Shown here in pieces: positions 24,944 to 33,156 of a stretch of DNA of 64,000 nucleotides (position 1 is the stretch's first letter; each line of letters opens with the position of its first letter). The position numbers and the translations under genes are program-made. The stretch spans positions 248,001 to 312,000 of the forward strand of contig NZ_CANMBB010000001.1 of assembly GCF_947495965.1 (NCBI RefSeq). The letters run 5' to 3'. The DNA comes from an uncultured Maribacter sp. Lineage in GTDB: Bacteria > Bacteroidota > Bacteroidia > Flavobacteriales > Flavobacteriaceae. Under the pieces are notes generated by a model. The model was not told the DNA's origin. It searched no databases and saw nothing but the letters and a program-made list of their open reading frames with translations.

Positions 24944-27016
24944 ATGCAAAAATATAGTGTCCTCCTATTTCTATTTATATCCCTTATAATAAGGTCTCAA
25001 GAAGATATGAGTAAAGGTTTTAAATTTCTTGAAAACGGAAATTTTGAAAATGCAGAGTCTTTTTTTAAAGGTATTCTAGAAAATAATCCTACAAATAAAA
25101 CAGCAAGATTATGTTATGGTAGAGCAGTTGGTTTAAGTGGAGAACCAAAAAAAGCAAATGCTTTATTTTCAGATTTACTTAAAGAATACCCTGGAGATTT
25201 TGAAGTAGAAATTAATTACAACGAATCTTATTTATGGTCTAAAGATTATGAATCTGCCAAACCATTATACAAAAAATTAGTTGCCGACTTTCCTGATAAG
25301 TTTGGTGCCGTTTTAGGATATGCAAATACTTTAAGTAATCTTAAAGAATATAAATTAGCTCTAGAATGGGTAGATAAGGCTATAGCCTTAGACCCCAAAA
25401 ACCAAAGTGCATTAGTATCTAAAAAGTATATGCGTTTAGGGTACGCAAATGAATTTGTTAATAACCAACAATATGCAGAAGGAGAGACATATTTAAAAAG
25501 CATTTTTAAAGACTTTCCTGAGGATAAAGATGCTTTAAAGAATTTAGCAAATCTTTACCTAATTACTAAGAGTGTAGAAAAAGCAAAAGAAGCCTATAAG
25601 AGATATGCAACTAATGCTAAGGATTCTATAGTTGCACTAAATGGCATTGCCCTTGCAGAACACATTGGAGAACAAGATAAAGAGGCTTTAAATATTGCTT
25701 CTAAGGCAAAAAAAGCCGTACTACCATTAAAAGATACAAAGCTAACAGAAAGCACTTATAATAGATATATACAGGCTTTAATATGGAACCAAAAATATAA
25801 AAAAGCTAGATTAAAAATAGATAGTCTTAACAAGGCAACTCCAAATAGAAATTGGATAATGGCTCTTGACGCTACTCTAGGCATGTACACAGCAAACTTT
25901 AAAAAGAGTATTGCTAATTATGATAAAATACTTAAAAATGATAGCGCTTCTTTTGATGGAAATTTAGGAAAGGCAAATGCCTTATTTGCTTCTGACAAAA
26001 TAATACCAGCATATAAAGCAGCTAAGAAAACCTTAGTTTATTATAAAAAACAAAAAGATGCTTCTAATTTTATTGAAAAATTAGATTTAAAATACACTCC
26101 CAGCGTAGAGGAGCATGCAAGCTATACTTTTGATAATGGTAAAAACACCGCTTTTTCTAGTAAAACTTCAGCAGACTTAGCGTTATCCACAAAATTTGCA
26201 TCATTCTTTTCCTATCAATTTAGAACAACAGAGAATAGTATAAATTTAAATAAAGCTACTTCTCATTTAATGACAGCTGGCTTGGAATATAAACTTATTC
26301 CAAAAACTAATCTTAAAGCTATAATTGGTATAAATAAATCTATCTCTACCGATACAGATTTTTCACAACCTGTTTTAGATATTAGGTTACAAACACAACC
26401 TTTTATTTTACAAAACTTAGACTTTATTTACACGAGAGAAGTACAGAGTTTTAATGCCGACCTTATTGAAAGAGAAATTGTTATGAATCATTATGGCTTA
26501 ACCTATAATTTAGGAACCACTTTTAATTTAGGATGGTACACACAACTTATGTACACAGAACAAACAGATAGTAACACGAGAAATTTATTATTTAGTTCTT
26601 TGTATTATAATTTATTTAAAAAACCTGCTGTAAAAGTTGGTGTTAACTATCAGTACTTAAGCTTTGCTAACCAAGTACCAACTATATACTTTAGTCCGTC
26701 TATCTACCAAGCTGTGGAATTATTCGCAGATATTAGAGGGAAATTCTCCGAAAAAACAACTGCTATGATTAGTGCTGCTTCTGGATACCAAAAGGTAGAA
26801 AAAGACCCAATGACTGTTATTTTTAGAGCAGAGACAGGTATACAACATAAATTTTCTAAAAGACTTAACGGTTCTGTATATGGCAAGTATAGTAATATAG
26901 CTTCTGCAACTGCAGCAGGGTTTCAATTTACAGAGGTAGGCTTAAAAATAAAGTGGCTTTTTACTAAACAACCATTATTCTATAATAAATTACAAAAGCA
27001 AATAGCTTTAAAGTAA
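24944..27016 (+). CDS. TPR-containing outer-membrane beta-barrel protein (YaiO/BcsC/PelB-like layout)
   Basis: A 690-residue secreted protein (signal SVLLFLFISLIIRSQ). Residues about 20-380 are tandem TPRs: GFKFLENGNFENAESFFKGILENNPTN, YKLALEWVDKAIALDPKNQ, NYDKILKNDSASFDGNLGKANALFASD. Residues about 390-690 are amphipathic strands ending in FQFTEVGLKIKWLF, a barrel of YaiO type. A periplasmic TPR scaffold joined to an outer-membrane pore is the layout of exopolysaccharide exporters BcsC, PgaA and PelB and of AlgK/AlgE. I infer it exports the polymer made by the flanking glycosyltransferases. It is divergent from STAS-flippase-GT4 and convergent with the signalling operon. Confidence 0.8.
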   Translation: MQKYSVLLFLFISLIIRSQEDMSKGFKFLENGNFENAESFFKGILENNPTNKTARLCYGRAVGLSGEPKKANALFSDLLKEYPGDFEVEINYNESYLWSKDYESAKPLYKKLVADFPDKFGAVLGYANTLSNLKEYKLALEWVDKAIALDPKNQSALVSKKYMRLGYANEFVNNQQYAEGETYLKSIFKDFPEDKDALKNLANLYLITKSVEKAKEAYKRYATNAKDSIVALNGIALAEHIGEQDKEALNIASKAKKAVLPLKDTKLTESTYNRYIQALIWNQKYKKARLKIDSLNKATPNRNWIMALDATLGMYTANFKKSIANYDKILKNDSASFDGNLGKANALFASDKIIPAYKAAKKTLVYYKKQKDASNFIEKLDLKYTPSVEEHASYTFDNGKNTAFSSKTSADLALSTKFASFFSYQFRTTENSINLNKATSHLMTAGLEYKLIPKTNLKAIIGINKSISTDTDFSQPVLDIRLQTQPFILQNLDFIYTREVQSFNADLIEREIVMNHYGLTYNLGTTFNLGWYTQLMYTEQTDSNTRNLLFSSLYYNLFKKPAVKVGVNYQYLSFANQVPTIYFSPSIYQAVELFADIRGKFSEKTTAMISAASGYQKVEKDPMTVIFRAETGIQHKFSKRLNGSVYGKYSNIASATAAGFQFTEVGLKIKWLFTKQPLFYNKLQKQIALK

Positions 27017-27093
27017 ATAACCTCAGAGAAAAACCACGAGGCATTCATAAAAAACAGCTTTTAAAATTTAAGGATGCCTAGAAACATTTAAAT

Positions 27094-27116
27094 ATTAGTA
27101 ATATAGAATTACTAAT
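27094..27116. terminator. Possible bidirectional terminator hairpin
   Basis: Inverted repeat ATTAGTAAT / ATTACTAAT with a 5-nt loop between two convergent stop codons. It is AT-only apart from one GC pair per arm and lacks a strong T tract, so the assignment is tentative. Confidence 0.4.
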
Positions 27117-27121
27117 GTTTA

Positions 27122-27838
27122 TTACTTTAAAAGATTTAAATGTTGCATAAGTTTAGGCTTATTAGACCTGCTAATAGGAACAACATTTTTGTCTATTAAC
27201 ACACTATTATCTTCTATATCTATAATTTTTGTGAAGTTTATTATATAAGAACGGTGTATTTGCAAAAAAATATCTGTAGGTAATTTTTCTTTTATTTTCT
27301 TTAATGTATTGTGTACTTTATATTCGGTTTTTTCTGTTTTTATATTAATATAATCTCCTAAGGCTTGTATTACAAGTATCTCATTGAACTTTAATTTAAT
27401 TAAGCGGTGATCTATATTTATAAATAACTCCCCTAAACCTAGAGTATTATTAGTACTGGAAGCATTTTCTATAATAGCTTGGTTTTGTATTGCCGTTTTT
27501 ACTTTATTAAGACATTTAATAAAACGGTCTTTAGTAAGGGGTTTTACCAAATAATCTACAATGGCCTCGTATTCATAAGCCTGTAGTGCTAAATCTTTAT
27601 CCGATGTTATTAAAACTATTTTGGGAGGGTTTTTTAAAGTCTCTACAAAATCAAAACCCGTAAACCCTGGCATATGTATATCTAAAAAAACAACATCTAC
27701 CTCTTGTTTATTTAAGAACTTTATTGCGTCTATTGCATTAGAAAAGTCCTCCTCTACGGATATTTCGGGGGAATCTTCACAAAATTTAGCTACCACTGCT
27801 CTAGCGGTTGCCTCATCATCTACAATAATGCATTTCAT
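27122..27838 (-). CDS. LytTR family response regulator
   Basis: A 238-residue two-domain regulator. The receiver (1-120) has VDDEA, phosphoacceptor Asp53 in FLDIHMPGFTGFDF, ITSDKD and Lys in VDYLVKPLTKDRF. The C-terminal LytTR DNA-binding domain reads IQALGDYINIKTEKTEYKVHNTLKKI... FLQIHRSYIINFTKI. LytTR regulators bind direct repeats near promoters and often control extracellular polysaccharide and virulence genes. It is the last gene of the H-NOX/FIST operon and starts 1 bp after the Hpt stop, so it is the likely output of that phosphorelay. Confidence 0.92.
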   Translation of the reverse strand: MKCIIVDDEATARAVVAKFCEDSPEISVEEDFSNAIDAIKFLNKQEVDVVFLDIHMPGFTGFDFVETLKNPPKIVLITSDKDLALQAYEYEAIVDYLVKPLTKDRFIKCLNKVKTAIQNQAIIENASSTNNTLGLGELFINIDHRLIKLKFNEILVIQALGDYINIKTEKTEYKVHNTLKKIKEKLPTDIFLQIHRSYIINFTKIIDIEDNSVLIDKNVVPISRSNKPKLMQHLNLLK

Positions 27839-27839
27839 A

Positions 27840-28163
27840 TTAAATATTTAAAATATAATTTTCTATGGTAATTAGTATCCTTAAAAAATCATCCTTAAGC
27901 TTACTATTCCCATATTTTAGTTGTTCTTCAAAACCAACTGCTAAACGATACCCTTTTTGCAAGCCTAAGATATTAAATTTATGTTTTAGTTTATGAACTA
28001 TTTCTGCGGTAGCATTATAATCTTCTTTTGCTAAACAATCTATATAGGTTTGTTTTTCTACTGGGAATTCACTTTTTATTATTCCTAAAAATTTTTGCTC
28101 AAAAGATTGGTCTCCTCCAGCCAATTCTTTTACGTAATTTAAATTTGGTTGCTCTTCACTCAT
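27840..28163 (-). CDS. Stand-alone Hpt phosphotransfer protein
   Basis: A 107-residue helical protein with the Hpt motif TAEIVHKLKHKFNILGL: His57 is the phosphoacceptor and the HxLK....G spacing is kept. Hpt proteins shuttle phosphate between receiver domains. It lies 4 bp after the second kinase and just before the LytTR regulator. Since neither kinase here has its own receiver, the phosphate donor is probably the stand-alone receiver upstream in the operon (inference). Confidence 0.85.
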   Translation of the reverse strand: MSEEQPNLNYVKELAGGDQSFEQKFLGIIKSEFPVEKQTYIDCLAKEDYNATAEIVHKLKHKFNILGLQKGYRLAVGFEEQLKYGNSKLKDDFLRILITIENYILNI

Positions 28164-28167
28164 AATC

Positions 28168-29217
28168 TTATTTTTTTATTGTAAAATAAAAAGTAGTTCC
28201 ATTTCCTAATTGGGACTCTAGCCATACTTCTCCTTCATAAATATTAATTATTTTTTTAACTAAAGCTAACCCTATACCAGTTGCATTTGCATTATTTTCC
28301 AATTTTTTAAACATATTAAATATGCTTTCTTGGTATTTTTCTGGTATTCCTTTTCCGTTATCTTTAATACTAAATTTCCAATATTCTTTTTTTTCTATGG
28401 CCTCTACTATTATTTTTCCTTCTTTTATATCTTCTGTTGCAGTAACCGCATTAATAATTAGATTTTTAAATAACTGTTCTAATTTATATTTATCCTTAAA
28501 TAAAACAGGTAATTCTCCCTCTACTACTAGTTCTATATTTTGCGGTACATATATTGTATTTTTTATTTCTTCTAATAAATGAGTTATAGAAACATTAGTT
28601 TTCTCTTCTTCATGCGCTTCTAAAGTTGCATGCCTTAATATACCATCTATTAAATTATCTACTTTGGTTAGGTTTTGTATAACTAAAGAGCAATTGAATT
28701 TACTTTCCTCCGAAAAATTTTCCTTTTCCTCTTCAGATATCCAACTCATTAAAGTATGCATATTTCTTATTGGCGACTTTAAATCATGAGAAACCATATG
28801 CGCATAATTATTTAAAGACTCATTTTGTTCTTCTAGATCTTTTAACAACTCTTTTCTTTCTGCCGTTAAGTCAATAATTCTTTCTGTCTGCTCTTCTATT
28901 CTTGCTGCTATTTTTAATGGATCTATATGTTCTTCTTCATAATCTACAGCATTTATAGAATCATCATCCATTACTTTTACTACTTTACTCAAAGAAGTAA
29001 ATACATTTTTTTGAGCTTCTATTTTTTCTCTTAGTTCTGCATTTACCATAGAAAGTTCTTTAGAACTAATAGTTGTAGATCTTTGTATCATTTCTAACTT
29101 TTCATCGTTATTATAATACGATTTACTAATGGCCAATAAAAACTCCTCCATTTCTGGTGTACCTTCTAAATCATTGGGTAAAAATTTTCTTATTTGTCTT
29201 TTTAATAAAGAGTGCAT
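28168..29217 (-). CDS. Soluble histidine kinase paired with FIST protein
   Basis: A 349-residue kinase without membrane helices. The N-terminal helical region (1-70) is followed by a coiled coil (EEQTERIIDLTAERKELLKDLEEQNESL), the HisKA box NYAHMVSHDLKSPIRNMHTL (His144) and the HATPase domain with N-box LIINAVTATED, G1 IKDNGKGIPEKY, F-box IFNMFKKL and G2 ATGIGLALVKKI. A lack of a sensor domain suggests it takes its signal from a partner. Its start overlaps the stop codon of the FIST gene (TAATG), strongly coupling the two. It is probably the FIST protein's effector kinase. Confidence 0.9.
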   Translation of the reverse strand: MHSLLKRQIRKFLPNDLEGTPEMEEFLLAISKSYYNNDEKLEMIQRSTTISSKELSMVNAELREKIEAQKNVFTSLSKVVKVMDDDSINAVDYEEEHIDPLKIAARIEEQTERIIDLTAERKELLKDLEEQNESLNNYAHMVSHDLKSPIRNMHTLMSWISEEEKENFSEESKFNCSLVIQNLTKVDNLIDGILRHATLEAHEEEKTNVSITHLLEEIKNTIYVPQNIELVVEGELPVLFKDKYKLEQLFKNLIINAVTATEDIKEGKIIVEAIEKKEYWKFSIKDNGKGIPEKYQESIFNMFKKLENNANATGIGLALVKKIINIYEGEVWLESQLGNGTTFYFTIKK

Positions 29218-30350
29218 TATTCGCTTATAAGGGTTAATGTCATGGTTTGGTTATGCAATTTACATTTTTCTTGCCCCGCAAAAGGTGCCATTTCACCATA
29301 AGAATAAAAACCAGCTACTTTTGCTTGTTCTCCAATAACTTCTATTACCTCTTCTACTTCTTCTTCTGTTCTTTGGTCCATTACAAGTTTTCTGCCCACA
29401 CAACTAACTAAAAGCCCAAATTCTGGTTTCGTTTTTCTATCTCTCATAGCAAAATTTGCTGCCGTAAAAGCGCCTTCTGCAATATCATCTACGGTTGCCA
29501 TCATTAATTGCACTTTAGACCCTACTGGCACGTCTCCTGCCAGTATCATACTATTATCCTCTTCATTTATATTTAAAATAGTACGCACTATTGTTTCTTT
29601 CTCTCCTGGCACTTTTACACTAAGCGGATATAGTAATGCTGCCTTTGGTAATTCTTTTACTTTATCGCCTAAATATTTTTTATATAAATCTAGAGCTGGT
29701 TGCCCATCTAATTCATACAATATATTATCTACAGATTTTGTTATTATTCTTTCTGGACCAAACCCTGTCCAACCTCCATAATTTGCACAACTAACCTCTA
29801 GCGTTTCTCCATAAAGTCCTATTACAATAACCTCCCCTTGTTCAGGGTTTTTATTATATGCTGCTAAAGTTTTTTCAAACCTAGAATCATCACCACAAAG
29901 TCCGCCAGAAATATTTATATTTTTTTCTAAATATTTTTCTAATCCTTCAATTAAAGTGCTGCCATTTACTGAGCTACCTTCTGATACTACAAAAACATGT
30001 TTAAGACCATCTTGAGGTAATGTTTTTAAAAGATCTACTCCTAATGCTTCGGTATTGTCTTTATAATTTTTACTATTAGCACTTGTTATTCTAAACGTAC
30101 TTTTTTCAAATTCTATAGCAGTTAAACAAATACTATTATCTATTACTTTTTCTCCTAAAATTTCGCCAGAAGTAGAGCCAAATACAATCTCGCCATCTGG
30201 AAAAAGTGATTTAATTTCTTCATAAATATGACTGTTTTCTAATAAGAATCTATTTCCAAAAACTAATACTAAAGGTTTTGTTAGTTCATCATTACTACCT
30301 AAAAAACGCCACTCTTTATTATCTTCCTTAATTGCTTGTTGTATTTTCAT
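29217..30350 (-). CDS. FIST domain sensor protein (NosP-type candidate)
   Basis: A 377-residue soluble protein with FIST_N (about 25-220: LVLVFGNRFLLENSHIYEEIKSLFPDGEIVFGSTSGEI, VFVVSEGSSVNGSTLIEGLE, ISGGLCGDD) and FIST_C (about 225-365: YELDGQPALDLYKKYLGD, SCVGRKLVMDQRTEEEVEE, AGFYSYGEMAPFAGQ). FIST proteins are ligand-sensing proteins. One group, NosP, binds haem and senses NO and is encoded beside histidine kinases. The genes on both sides here are kinases, one overlapping by 23 bp and one by 1 bp. I cannot decide from sequence whether this member binds haem. Confidence 0.88.
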   Translation of the reverse strand: MKIQQAIKEDNKEWRFLGSNDELTKPLVLVFGNRFLLENSHIYEEIKSLFPDGEIVFGSTSGEILGEKVIDNSICLTAIEFEKSTFRITSANSKNYKDNTEALGVDLLKTLPQDGLKHVFVVSEGSSVNGSTLIEGLEKYLEKNINISGGLCGDDSRFEKTLAAYNKNPEQGEVIVIGLYGETLEVSCANYGGWTGFGPERIITKSVDNILYELDGQPALDLYKKYLGDKVKELPKAALLYPLSVKVPGEKETIVRTILNINEEDNSMILAGDVPVGSKVQLMMATVDDIAEGAFTAANFAMRDRKTKPEFGLLVSCVGRKLVMDQRTEEEVEEVIEVIGEQAKVAGFYSYGEMAPFAGQEKCKLHNQTMTLTLISE

Positions 30351-31941
30351 TTTGTTTTTTTAGGGTGAAGAAAAAAGTGGTTCCTTTACCTATTTCACTT
30401 TGCAACCAAACTTTTCCTTCGTATAAATCTATAATCTTTTTAACGATAGAAAGTCCTATTCCTGTAGACCTTTCTTTATTTCCAATGGATTGAAATATTT
30501 TAAATATTTTTTCGTGATATTCTTTAGGAATACCAACACCATTATCTTTTACACTAAATTCCCAATGTGTGCCCCGATCCTCACACCCAACTTCTACCAA
30601 ACCTTTTTCCCGTTCTATATGTACTACTGCATTACTTAAAAAATTTTGTATTAATTGATGAATTTTAGTGCGATCTGCATAAATTGTAGGTAACTTATTT
30701 GCTGTTTTTACAGTTACATGATCTGGTATAAAAATTATATCTTTTATCTCTTGTACAACCTCATTTACATCAACAATAGAGTTATCTAAATTATCACTCT
30801 TTATGGTAGAGTATTTTAAAATACCATCTATAAGTTTATCCATAGATTCTACCTTATCCTGCATCATTTTTAGATTATACACCCCATTATCATCTAATTT
30901 ATCTTTATAATCTTCATACATCCAAGTAGTAAGTGCACTAATGCTTCTTAAAGGAGATTTTAAATCATGAGAAACTATATGTGCATACTCTTGTAGGCCT
31001 TTATTACTAGATTCTAAATCTTTAACTAATTGCTTTTTTTCTTCTTCTAGCTCAATTTCATGAGTTATATCTTCTATTAAAGCTACTTCATACCTTAGCT
31101 CTCCTTTAATATTCCTTACGGCACTAACTGTTGTTTTTGCAGAAAAAGAAGAACCGTCTTTTCTTAAGTATTTTTTTACTACAGAAAATTCATCTATTTC
31201 TCCTTTAATAAGTTTTTCTCTGTATTCTTTAGAAGCATTTAAACTTTCTAAAGAAGTAATTTCCATTGGGTTTATAGAGCGTAACTCCTCTTCTGTATAT
31301 CCCAACATTTTTTGCATAGTATTATTAACTTTTATCAAAGTATCTTTAGAAGTTAACCAAATACCTAACGGAGAATGCTCTACAATAATGTCTAAACGTT
31401 GCCTTTGTGTGTTTAAAAGATTTTTCATTTCTAACTCGGCAGTAATATCTCGGAATACGCCTTGTGCTCCACTTATATTTCCTTTTTTATCTTTTATTAA
31501 ACTACCATTTACCTCTATAAATTTTAGTTCATTATTTTTTGTTATTATTCCTGGTCTAAATTTTTTAATTAAACCTGTTGTATATAAAGATTTAAAAGAT
31601 GCTTTAGAATACTCTTTATAATCAGGATGAATAAGTTCTGTAAGTTTTATATTTTCTTCTTTAGAAAATCCTAAAAATTCTTCTGCTGCAGAATTCATTT
31701 TTATTATATTACCTTTTAAATCCATTATTAGATAGGGGTCAATAATGTTTACAAAAACATTATCTATCTGTGCTGTCTTTTGGTCTAAAAGATTTTCTAG
31801 TACCTTATTCGTTTGTTTTAAATGTAAACTAGCATCATACAATTCTTTAGACTTTTCCTCTAGAATTCTTTCTGCTTGTTGCCTAGCCTTCTTTTGTCGT
31901 TCTAGTGCCTTTTTAAGTAAAATAACTTCCTTACTATCCAT
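30328..31941 (-). CDS. PAS-PAS histidine kinase downstream of H-NOX
   Basis: A soluble kinase of 537 residues from the ATG chosen here (MDSKEVILLKK); a TTG five codons earlier is possible. The N-terminus is a charged coiled coil (RQKKARQQAERILEEKSKEL). Two PAS/PAC modules follow (about 65-175 and 185-290, ending QGVFRDIT and VALIEDIT). The HisKA box is YAHIVSHDLKSPLRSISAL (His about 325). The HATPase has FLSNAVVHIE, VKDNGVGIPKEY and STGIGLSIVKKI. The start ATG overlaps the H-NOX stop by a few bases. The coiled coil is of the style I associate with H-NOX partner kinases. It is the likely H-NOX-controlled kinase. Confidence 0.92.
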   Translation of the reverse strand: MDSKEVILLKKALERQKKARQQAERILEEKSKELYDASLHLKQTNKVLENLLDQKTAQIDNVFVNIIDPYLIMDLKGNIIKMNSAAEEFLGFSKEENIKLTELIHPDYKEYSKASFKSLYTTGLIKKFRPGIITKNNELKFIEVNGSLIKDKKGNISGAQGVFRDITAELEMKNLLNTQRQRLDIIVEHSPLGIWLTSKDTLIKVNNTMQKMLGYTEEELRSINPMEITSLESLNASKEYREKLIKGEIDEFSVVKKYLRKDGSSFSAKTTVSAVRNIKGELRYEVALIEDITHEIELEEEKKQLVKDLESSNKGLQEYAHIVSHDLKSPLRSISALTTWMYEDYKDKLDDNGVYNLKMMQDKVESMDKLIDGILKYSTIKSDNLDNSIVDVNEVVQEIKDIIFIPDHVTVKTANKLPTIYADRTKIHQLIQNFLSNAVVHIEREKGLVEVGCEDRGTHWEFSVKDNGVGIPKEYHEKIFKIFQSIGNKERSTGIGLSIVKKIIDLYEGKVWLQSEIGKGTTFFFTLKKQNENTTSN

Positions 31942-32476
31942 TTTGTACAATATCAAATTTAACTTCGGTACCGTCCTCTTTTATAAGTGTGTACTTTACT
32001 GTTGCTGTAGCATTAAAATGCTCAAAAGTTTTTTCTATTAAGCCATGTGCTAATCTATATAAACCTCTTGATGAGCAATATATTAAAGACATAGAGTACT
32101 GGGTAGTTTCTAATATTTTAAATGTTGGTAGTTGTGCCTCTGGGTAAAGTTTTTTTACATGCACATGAATATGGTCTTCTATAGCATAAATAAGACCTAA
32201 AGGAGATTTATAATTTTCTACAACCTCTGGATGTGCTGTTACTAAGCTATTAAATAAGAAAAGGCCAAAGGCATAGATTAAATCATCTACAGGGGCTTTA
32301 ACCTCTGCACTAAGATTTGTTATTAAACTTAGCATCTCATTAAAATCATACGTACCTATAGATGTATAGATACCTTCTGAAGGTAAATTTGAATTTTCAA
32401 TAATGGAATCAACGACTTCTAAGCCAAATTCTAACTCCACCATCTCTAAAAATTCAGTAAAAACAATTCCTTTCAT
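31934..32476 (-). CDS. hnoX: H-NOX (haem-NO binding) sensor protein
   Basis: A 180-residue HNOB-family protein: MKGIVFTEFLEMVELEFGLE, IYTSIGTYDFNEMLSLI, DHIHVHVKKLYPEAQLPTF. The proximal haem ligand is predicted at His102 and the propionate-binding YxSxR motif is Tyr133-Ser135-Arg137 (YCSSR), the key family signature. The residue matching the distal Tyr that gives O2 binding in Thermoanaerobacter H-NOX appears to be Leu (position about 142), so NO selectivity is likely; this alignment is by eye. Bacterial H-NOX proteins inhibit or tune an adjacent kinase or cyclase, here the overlapping PAS kinase. Confidence 0.93.
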   Translation of the reverse strand: MKGIVFTEFLEMVELEFGLEVVDSIIENSNLPSEGIYTSIGTYDFNEMLSLITNLSAEVKAPVDDLIYAFGLFLFNSLVTAHPEVVENYKSPLGLIYAIEDHIHVHVKKLYPEAQLPTFKILETTQYSMSLIYCSSRGLYRLAHGLIEKTFEHFNATATVKYTLIKEDGTEVKFDIVQNG

Positions 32477-32561
32477 TCCAAAAAATATATAAAATTTCTT
32501 GAATAAATGTAGGAATTATACTTCTTTTTTTAAAAATAATGTTGTGAAACTTAATATTTTG

Positions 32562-32966
32562 TTAGGCTTTAACTAGCTCGTTATTTTGCCAATACGTAAA
32601 AACACTTTCCAATTTTTTTTCGTAATCTTCATATTTTAAAGGCTTTATAACATAACCTGCTATACCAATACGGTAACATTCTAGCAAATCTGCTCTATTT
32701 TCAGATGTTGTAAGAACAATTGTAGGAAGATATTTTAAAACAGGATCTGCTTTTAATATTTCTAAGAATTCTATACCACTCATTTTAGGCATATTTAAGT
32801 CTAAAAGAATAATATCCGGCAAGACCTCATCAGACTTTAAAAATTCAAGTCCTTCTTCCCCATTTTTAGCTTCTGTAATTTTGTGCTTTAATTGTAACTT
32901 AGAAACTGTTCTATTAAGTTTCATAGTTTCAATAGCGTCGTCTTCAATAAACAGTACGTTTAACAT
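32562..32966 (-). CDS. Single-domain CheY-like response regulator
   Basis: A 134-residue lone receiver: FIEDDAIETMKLNR, phosphoacceptor Asp56 in ILLDLNMPKMSGIEFLE, Thr in VLTTSEN and Lys in VIKPLKYEDY. This is the Rcp1-like short receiver class. It lies 85 bp upstream of the H-NOX gene on the same strand and may open the operon. As the only receiver without an output domain here, it is a good candidate for the relay step between the kinases and the Hpt protein. Confidence 0.9.
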   Translation of the reverse strand: MLNVLFIEDDAIETMKLNRTVSKLQLKHKITEAKNGEEGLEFLKSDEVLPDIILLDLNMPKMSGIEFLEILKADPVLKYLPTIVLTTSENRADLLECYRIGIAGYVIKPLKYEDYEKKLESVFTYWQNNELVKA

Positions 32967-33156
32967 ATTATAAGATTTATACTACAAATTTCTTTTTTTT
33001 ATTTAATATAGTAATGAACTAACGGTAAAATGCAATTTACTATAGACGAATGGAAAATAAATAAAGATAAGAACAGAATTAACTATGCATTTAAACGATG
33101 AGAGCCTATTAAATAATAGAATAGCAAAGCCCCCTATTTGTTAATAAAATTAACAA

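Noticed and set aside
28168-31941. Membrane-bound sensor kinases
   Set aside because: No transmembrane helices are visible in either kinase, so both appear cytosolic and are better read as partners of the soluble sensors.
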